Of a stretch of DNA of 37,603 bases, positions 31,541 through 37,603 are shown one piece after another. The notes under the pieces are model-generated. The model was not told the DNA's origin and ran no database searches. It saw only the letters and a program-made list of their open reading frames with translations. The position numbers and the translations under genes are program-made. Within the stretch, counting starts at the first letter, position 1, and each line of letters begins with the position of its first letter. The stretch comes from Ectocarpus siliculosus (lineage: Eukaryota; Sar; Phaeophyceae; Ectocarpales; Ectocarpaceae): contig FN648779.1 of the NCBI GenBank assembly GCA_000310025.1, positions 5,828 through 43,430 on the forward strand. The letters are read 5' to 3'.

Positions 31541-32820
31541 GATGAAGGCTACGGGCAGCAGCGAATGTGCACGGATTGTCAGAAGAGAACGGATGAGGAC
31601 GGGATCGGCACCAGTCAGGAGCAAGACGGCGAAAAAGGTGGCCCTCCTGTGGGACAACTGCCCCGGCCACAAGATTAATTAAGAACAGCGACCCGCAAAT
31701 AATCATCATCATCTGCTTGCCTCCGAACGTCACCTCCGTCTACCAGCCCATGGACATGGGCATCCTCTTCGTACTCAAGTGCCAGTACAAGACGGAGATG
31801 GTGACCAGGCTGGCGGACCTCATCGAAGACTGGGACACCGTCCGTGCACGAAAGATCCGAAGGTGGGCAAACAACTGTAGAAGAGGCGCTCTGTAATTAA
31901 TTCCGTTGGGGCAGATTTTGGCGAAGGTGCTGAATATATACAAGTAAGTATTATTAATTGGTGTGGCGTCTACAACTTGACACATCGCTTATGCTTGAAA
32001 CTAAACTTATTCTCTGTCCCCGATTTTGACCGCCTCGTCCCCCGTTTTGTCCCCGGTTTTGCCTCTCCCCACGTTTTCGTTTGACAGGGGTTGCCGGGGC
32101 CTCAGTGATGCAGGGCAGGCAACAATGCTGGACGTCACCGAGATCCTCTCTGAGAAGTGGAGTAGGCTCTTTGCCCAGACGGTCATCAGGTGCTGGCTGA
32201 AGGCTGACATCCTCCCCAGTAAGCACTGCAATCTGCTCAAGAGCATGGACACGCGACTGGACCGCGAGAACAAGGACGAGCAGGGTGTCATCGACGACCT
32301 TTGCGACTTGGTCAAAAATATGTCGATGCCGACCAGCGTTGCGCGATCTGCGAACTCTAGGTCCATGCCGCGAGTGTTGATGGAAAACTTGTGTGTCGAG
32401 AAGGGTGCAGGGCTCTCTGAGCAGGACATCCGACAGGCATTTCAGACGTGGCTTACTGTAGAGGACGACCCCAACGTGAAGGAAGATGAGGTCGCGTTGG
32501 AACTGCAGGAAGTAGAGAAGGACATAGCTGGCTTACAAATTGACGATGACGTATCGAGTGACGAGGAGGACGGCGACAGTAGGCCGGAGTCGTGTATTAC
32601 CTCGTCCCTCTCAGAGGCCGAGGTCCACTCTCGTTTCGAGGAGCTTCGCTTGTACCTGTATGCGAATGGAACGGGGGGCGAGTACAGCGAGACGCAGCAT
32701 CTTCTTTCGAAGACCGTGCATTCGTTCACTCATGAGACTCAGGTTAAGCGTAGAGCGAAGCCGAGGGGAGAGGTGCAGGGAACTCTTCGCGATATGTGGA
32801 GGGAAAAGCCGTCAGGGTAG
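31541..32820 (+). pseudogene. Tigger/pogo-type DDE transposase, C-terminal part, frameshifted
   Basis: KKVALLWDNCPGHK carries the second catalytic Asp (DN.PGH). A one-base frame change and an in-frame TAA follow at about 31672-31680, then the frame resumes as ICLPPNVTSVYQPMDMGILF, the typical DDE_1 motif with the third acidic residue. A 225-base GT-AG intron (31863-32087) joins KIR to GCRGLSDAGQATMLDVTEIL in phase 2, followed by EKWSRLFAQTVIRCWLKADI, characteristic of Tigger C-termini. The rest is acidic (SSDEEDGDSR) and ends at TAG 32818-32820. I could not find the N-terminal CENP-B-like DNA-binding domains or the first catalytic Asp upstream, so the gene is truncated as well as frameshifted. 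Confidence 0.82.
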
Positions 32821-32958
32821 CTTGCTCTCTTTGAAACAATAACTTGAAGTGTCTCTCACTACATCTTTGTTGGCAGTACACTTCAGGCGGCGCCAGCATG
32901 CAACAATATAGTGTACTACAATACTGCTGTGTACTGCTGCACGTGCTCGGTTTTCAAA

Positions 32959-32996
32959 CCATCTCAATATAAAAATACTAATTTTAGTTGAGATGG
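32959..32996. repeat. 38-base inverted repeat
   Basis: CCATCTCAA pairs with TTGAGATGG, with an AT-rich centre that also pairs partly (AAAAT / ATTTT). It lies in the 3' part of the Tigger element. Confidence 0.6.
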
Positions 32997-33130
32997 ATCG
33001 ACGAACAATAAGGTGCTGAAATTTCGTACTGTCCTTCCCTATCAATAGCCGAGTCGTTTAAGCTACAGCATGCCTCGATCGGCCCCGGGGTTGGCGGGTT
33101 ATCGTCCCCGGAAAATTAAGGACAAAACCC

Positions 33131-33178
33131 GCTTTAAGGACGCTTTTTTTGAAGAAAAACCATGTGCGTCCTTAAAGC
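33131..33178. repeat. Hairpin of Tigger terminal sequence
   Basis: GCTTTAAGGACGC at 33131-33143 and its exact reverse complement at 33166-33178 enclose 22 bases. The same 13-mer is the inner part of the left terminus (31182-31194). The right end therefore carries both orientations of the terminal sequence. Confidence 0.75.
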
Positions 33179-33190
33179 TGATGTACGCTG

Positions 33191-33969
33191 TACTAAAAAC
33201 GTGTGGTATTTGCTTGCGCGGTAGAAAAAACACACACATATTGTAACAATGTGATGTATGTGTGAATATCGCCTTCAGAAAGGGGGCAATCTCCCCCTCG
33301 TCAGCCGAGGATGATCCTCCCTCTTTACACGGTGGCGGCCGACGAAAGAGATCACGTTGTCTGCTTTTGGTGGAAGAAAAGACGACTTCAAACCCCGCAA
33401 CTCGCCGTGTGGTTGAGACCAGTTAGTTGTGCTTTCAAATTCATACACATGGATGGGTACAATAAAAAAAAAGGGAGCAAGAGGAACCCGCGGACGCGGG
33501 CGACTGCAGTTATGTTGCCGAACTTCAAGTGGGGGTCTTGCACAAATATGGAGCGCTGTCTAACTTCAGGCACTATTCTGCCCAGTGGGCTGTTGGGGTG
33601 CGATGATGCTCTGGTATCATCCCGGCAACAAGTATCCATCGAGCGACGAACGAACAGCAGTTTGGTTTTGGTAGAGTTCGGAGTTAGTTGCGATGGTGCG
33701 CCTGCTTCCAAACTTCCAAATCAGCTCAAATAATGAAGAAATGGTTGTCGATTGAGCAGCTCCGCCCTTTACATCGCTACCTCGCTACGCTTGTTCTCGC
33801 CGGGACCGCCGTAAGCAGCGTAAGCACGCGAGCAATCCTCGCCCCATCTACTGGGTTGCCCTCTCCACAGGGCATGTCATGCCATCGTGCGGCGGGGGGA
33901 CATCCGCACTCCAAAATGTTTGTGTAGAAGCGAGAAGATGCGAGAGGCAAAAAATACTCCCTTGTGAGG
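33191..33969. other. No supported gene
   Basis: An open frame at 33311-33733 (140 codons, plus) has no motif, no hydrophobic segment and includes an AAAAAAAA-derived Lys run; I do not credit it. No other structure seen. Confidence 0.35.
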
Positions 33970-34709
33970 CCCATGTTTGTTTATGGTTTCCAAATCTTTA
34001 TCTTCCTTTCTTCGGACAAATGTTGATTTTTTCGACCTTTTGGGCAGTCTGCCTCCCGAACGAATGCGAATCAGCTGTTCGACCTTTCTTTGAGAATACC
34101 GTATATGACACAAGATAACACACCCCCTGGACCGATTTTCAAAGCTCGATTACTCCACGACGAAGAGGATGCATAAATGAAACAATACGTTTTCGAACAG
34201 CTCTCGACGAGACGGTTCCAACGCCGCCGTTTTCGGCGCTGTGACTCTTCCTGCTGTTGAGAAATCGAGCTTTGAAAATCGGTCAAGGGGGGTGTGTTAT
34301 CTTGTGTCATATACGGTAGTCACAGCTTTGTTTGGCTGAGATGTCTACAGATCGCCTAGCTAGTTGTTTCGCCAGGGCCCACGTTTGAATTTATTTTTCA
34401 AGATGCACAATTTTCACGCAAGATTTTTCCAACACCAGCTTTTGGACACAGATCTTGGCCCAAGATTTGCTCCGAGGTGGTCTTTGGGCCGAATCTTGCA
34501 CATCTTGAACTGCTGGAAAAAAATCAAACGTGGACCCTGGCAAAACAAATAGGCGGCCTGTATACATCTCAGGCAAAGCTGTGACTATTCTCAAAGGTCG
34601 AACAGCTGATTCGCATTCATTCGGGAGGCAGACTGCCCAAAAGGTCGAAAAAGTCAGCATTTGTCCAAAGAAATGAAGATAAAGATTTGGAAACCATAAT
34701 AAACATGGG
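33970..34709. mobile_element. Long foldback (inverted-repeat) element, about 520 bp without its insertion
   Basis: The left arm, 33970 to about 34412, and the right arm, about 34492-34709, are reverse complements with modest divergence: CCCATGTTTGTTTATGGTTT against AAACCATAATAAACATGGG, and GAATCAGCTGTTCGACCTTT against AAAGGTCGAACAGCTGATTC. The centre is the palindrome ATCTTGG-C-CCAAGAT (34452-34466). The left arm is interrupted by the 218-bp MITE at 34099-34316. No coding capacity. No clear flanking duplication. Confidence 0.85.
34099..34316. mobile_element. MITE with about 54-bp terminal inverted repeats, TA target duplication
   Basis: Both ends read CCGTATATGACACAAGATAA from outside, then a C run and ACCGATTTTCAAAGCTCGAT; the termini differ only at a few bases beside the C run. 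It is flanked by TA at 34097-34098 and 34317-34318. The opposite arm of the host foldback has the uninterrupted sequence with a single TA (34586-34587), proving insertion. TA duplication and short size fit a Tc1/mariner-mobilised MITE (Stowaway-like). Its termini differ from the Tigger element at 31168. Confidence 0.9.
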
Positions 34710-35380
34710 TCTGACAGCAGCAGGGCTCCCAAATGTAAATCGCAGATGCCATAATAGGTAGGTCTGTAGCAGTTCTTCTGCTGTAGTTCATCCACGACTG
34801 CGCTCACACACGGCCTACCACCTACCTACATAGATAGATAGACAAAAGTACCTCTCTCTGTACCTGGAGGAAGAAGAGCTCTTGTCCCTTCGCTGCTGTG
34901 GTTGTGTAGGGAGCTTCTGAGAAGAGTGGGGGTGTGAGAGGAAAAGAGCAGCTGGAAAAGAGGAAGGCAACTGCGGTAGTTTGCCGTCTGTGTGTGACAG
35001 AAGGCGAAATACCCCGTCAACATTCAACAGTCAGCAGCAAGCGACGCAACTCACCGCGGGGGACCAAAAGTCCACCTGCGGGCTATCAATATTGTAGCAC
35101 CAAGATATACGGTAAGAGTGCTTCTAAACGATCCGCGTCCATTACGCAAGCAAGCGACAATCCGATTCTTCTGTGTCGAAGACACGTACGTCTTGTCGCT
35201 GTCTTCGTGGCAACGGTAATAGATATACGATATGCAAACTCTCTTTGCAGGCGGGTGACGCAGCAGTGGTCCCGGGGCCAGAGTCCTCGAACACTTTACT
35301 TTTTTTTTCGGGGAGATTAGAGTACCGGTAGTTTCCCCGATGAATTTTTCGAAAGGGCTACGGTACTACTAGAGTTATTT
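34710..35380. other. No supported gene
   Basis: TAGATAGATAG and CTACCTACCTAC microsatellite patches occur at about 34810-34845. Open frames at 34815-35027 and 34934-35320 have no recognisable content. Confidence 0.35.
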
Positions 35381-35577
35381 AAAACTCGAAAAAATGCAAG
35401 GAACCACCAGTGGAAGAGCCCGAAAAGTGGATGAATCGAGTTTTATATCGGAGGGGACTTTTGGGCAAAAATGCTCCACTCACTGAATGAAAAGACTCCA
35501 CCACATCCCGTTCGACTGGCTGTGGGTATATCTCGAATGGGTAGTCTTTCTGTGTGTGTGTTTTTTTATTATTCCTT

Positions 35578-36153
35578 AATGACGGGAGATAGGTTGGACG
35601 GAGGGGACGGAAGGGTAATAGGAATGTACGGGCGTGATGAGCTCAACGACAATGGCATGCTATATATACTGCTGTTGAATTTCGCAACGGAAAACAGGCT
35701 AAATAGCTCTCACGAACGAACACGTTCGTTCTTCGAGACACGCAAGGGCGGAATATGGCACACACACATACAACGAACGGTGTGTCGGGAAACGATTGCA
35801 AGCGCCTTGACTACATCCTGACAAGGCAGGCACATCACGGCCGAGTATCTAACGTGGTTGTCACCCCCCAGCCGGTTCGCCCAGTCAAAGCAGACTCAGA
35901 CCACAACATGGTAGTAGCCACCGTCATCAACGTCGGTGGCAGGCTTGCTTGCCCACAACCGTGCAGTCCGGACTAAACCGAAACAGCAGCAATTCAACCG
36001 ACGGGAATTGCAGTTCGAAGAAAGCACGAGGTGCGGTGACTATTGTAATCGGTTCCTCCTCAACCTCGACACACGACTGGACGAACGAACAACCACCGCC
36101 GCGGAATTGGCGACCGACTTTACCAATGCTCTCCTCGAAGCAGCGCATATTTA
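35578..36153 (+). pseudogene. LINE apurinic-type endonuclease fragment, unit 1
   Basis: The frame contains GDRLDGGDGRVIGMYGRDEL and NDNGML, then (after a frame change) a Thr-Asn-Gly region, RLDYILTRQAHHGRVSNVVV and ADSDHNMVVATV. The RLDYIL and SDHNMV blocks are the C-terminal part of the endonuclease/exonuclease/phosphatase domain of non-LTR retrotransposons; the Asp-His pair is catalytic. A linker-like stretch (LDTRLDERTTTAAELATDFT) follows in another frame. The N-terminal GDFN motif and the reverse transcriptase are missing, so it is a dead fragment. Confidence 0.75.
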
Positions 36154-36348
36154 AAACTCGAAAAAATGCATGAAACCAGTGGAAGAGCCCGAAAAGTGGA
36201 TGAATCGAGTTTTATATCGGAGGGGACTTTTGGGCAAAAATGCTCCACTCACTGAATGAAAGACTTCACCACATCCCGTTCGACTGTGGGTATATCTCGA
36301 ATGGGTAGTCTTTCTGTGTGTGTGTGTTTTTATTATTCCTTAATGACG

Positions 36349-36900
36349 GGAGATAGGTTGGACGGAGGGGACGGAAGGGTAGTAGGAATGTACGGGCGTG
36401 ATGAGCTCAACGACAATGGCATGCTATACCGTTGAATTTCGCAACGGAAAACAGGCTAAATAGCTCTCACGAACACGTTCTTCGAGACACGCAAGGAAGG
36501 GCGGAATATGGCACACATACAACGAACGGTGTGTCGGGAAACGATTGCGAGCGCCTTGACTATATCCTGACAAGGCAGGCACATCACGGCCGAGTATCTA
36601 ACGTGGTTGTCACCCCCCAGCCGGTTCGCCCAGTCAAAGCAGACTCAGACCACAACATGGTAGTAGCCACCGTCATCAACGTCGGTGGCAGGCTTGCCCA
36701 CAACCAACCGTGCAGTCCGGACTAAACCGAAACAGCAGCAATTCAACCGACGGGAATTGCAGTTCGAAGCAGCACGAGGTGCGGTGACTATTGTAATCGG
36801 TTCCTCCTCAACCTCGACACACGACTGGACGAACGAACAACCACCGCCGCGGAATTGGCGACCGACTTTACCAATGCTCTCCTCGAAGCAGCGCATATTT
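36349..36900 (+). pseudogene. LINE endonuclease fragment, unit 2
   Basis: Same blocks as unit 1: RLDYILTRQAHHGRVSNVVV, ADSDHNMVVATV and then NVGGRLAHNQPCSPD before a stop. It has an extra AAGG before the GGCGGAATATGG stretch, and lacks eight bases of the ACGAACGAACACG repeat and part of the TATATATACTG insert, so the frame relations differ from unit 1. Confidence 0.72.
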
Positions 36901-37096
36901 AAAACTCGAAAAAATGCATGAAACCAGTGGAAGAGCCCGAAAAGTGGATGAATCGAGTTTTATATCGGAGGGGACTTTTGGGCAAAAATGCTCCACTCAC
37001 TCAATGGAAAGACTCCACCACATCCCGTTCGACTGGCTGTGGGTATATCTCGAATGGGTAGTCTTTCTGTGTGTGTGTGTTTTTATTATTCCTTAA

Positions 37097-37603
37097 TGAC
37101 GGGAGATAGGTTGGACGGAGGGGACGGAAGGGTAATAGGGATGTACGGGCGTGATGAGCTCAACGACAATGGCATGCTATACTGTTGAATTTCGCAACGG
37201 AAAACAGGCTAAATAGCTCTCACGAACACGTTCTTCGAGACACGCAAGGGCGGAATATGGCACACATACAAACAACGGTGTGTCGGGAAACGATTGCGAG
37301 CGCCTTGACTATATCCTGACAAGGCAGGCACATCACGGCCGAGTATCTAACGTGGTTGTCACCCCCCAGCCGGTTCGCCCAGTCAAAGCAGACTCAGACC
37401 ACAACATGGTAGTAGCCACCGTCATCAACGTCGGTGGCAGGCTTGCCCACAACCAACCGTGCAGTCCGGACTAAACCGAAACAGCAGCAATTCAACCGAC
37501 GGGAATTGCAGTTCGAAGCAGCACGAGGTGCGGTGACTATTGTAATCGGTTCCTCCTCAACCTCCACACACGACTGGACGAACGAACAACCACCGCCGCG
37601 GAA
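37097..37603 (+). pseudogene. LINE endonuclease fragment, unit 3 (cut by window end)
   Basis: Same content as unit 2, with RLDYILTRQ and SDHNMVVATV intact to the CSPD stop at 37472-37474. The downstream linker part runs to the end of the window. Confidence 0.72.

Larger units (their letters stand above)
31168..33190 (+). mobile_element. Tigger/pogo-like (Tc1-mariner superfamily) DNA transposon, inactive
   Basis: The left end starts CAGTAGTCGACC, the right end (outside-in on the minus strand) starts CAGCGTACATCAGC, and both continue into an identical GCTTTAAGGACGC (31182-31194; complement at 33166-33178). Both ends are flanked by TA (31166-31167 and 33191-33192), as expected for the TA target duplication of this superfamily. 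A transposase remnant lies inside. The outer 12 bases of the termini match only partly, so the boundaries are a proposal. Confidence 0.7.
35381..37603 (+). repeat. Tandem array of about 750-bp units (three copies, last one cut by the window end)
   Basis: Units start AAAACTCGAAAAAATGCA at 35381, 36153 and 36901 (772 and 748 bases apart). They are nearly identical apart from small indels: CGAACGAACACGTTCGTTC in unit 1 against CGAACACGTTC in units 2 and 3, and AAGGAAGGGCGG in unit 2 only. Each carries a LINE endonuclease fragment. The array continues past the right edge. Confidence 0.93.

Overview
The window is eukaryotic nuclear DNA. Real coding sequence lies in short exons with GT-AG introns of roughly 190-1000 bases, and there is no operon layout. 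Secreted Lin-12/Notch-repeat (LNR) genes, a Ty1/copia element, a Tigger/pogo DNA transposon, LINE endonuclease fragments and many foldback repeats would fit a stramenopile, most plausibly a brown alga. That assignment is inference; no rRNA or organelle marker is present.

Layout. 1-1343: nothing supported. 1344-4650 (minus): exons of an unrecognised membrane protein, five of them joined in consistent reading phase, plus a last exon with a duplicated hydrophobic unit. 4650-9600: non-coding, with direct and inverted repeats, a polypurine tract and two diverged copies of a roughly 230-bp repeat. 9607-16849: a Ty1/copia retrotransposon with two 286-bp LTRs (5 mismatches seen) and a broken gag-pol. 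17409-17919: a striking CATG-rich quasi-palindromic repeat, followed by a small acidic minus-strand ORF and a perfect 21-bp hairpin.

20146-28258 (minus) is the main host gene. Fourteen exons join without a phase error into 623 codons: a signal peptide, six LNR modules each split by a phase-1 intron just before the Y-D-G-G-D-C-C motif, and a C-terminal F5/8-type-C-like (discoidin-like) domain. The 3' end is not resolved. The product should be a secreted or wall/matrix calcium- and ligand-binding protein.

28260-37603 is mostly mobile or repetitive: a GTGATCGGGG minisatellite in two blocks, a Tigger/pogo element with TA flanks and a frameshifted transposase (31168-33190), a foldback element (33970-34709) split by a 218-bp MITE whose TA target duplication can be read against the undisrupted opposite arm, and a tandem array of about 750-bp units carrying a LINE endonuclease fragment that runs off the right edge.
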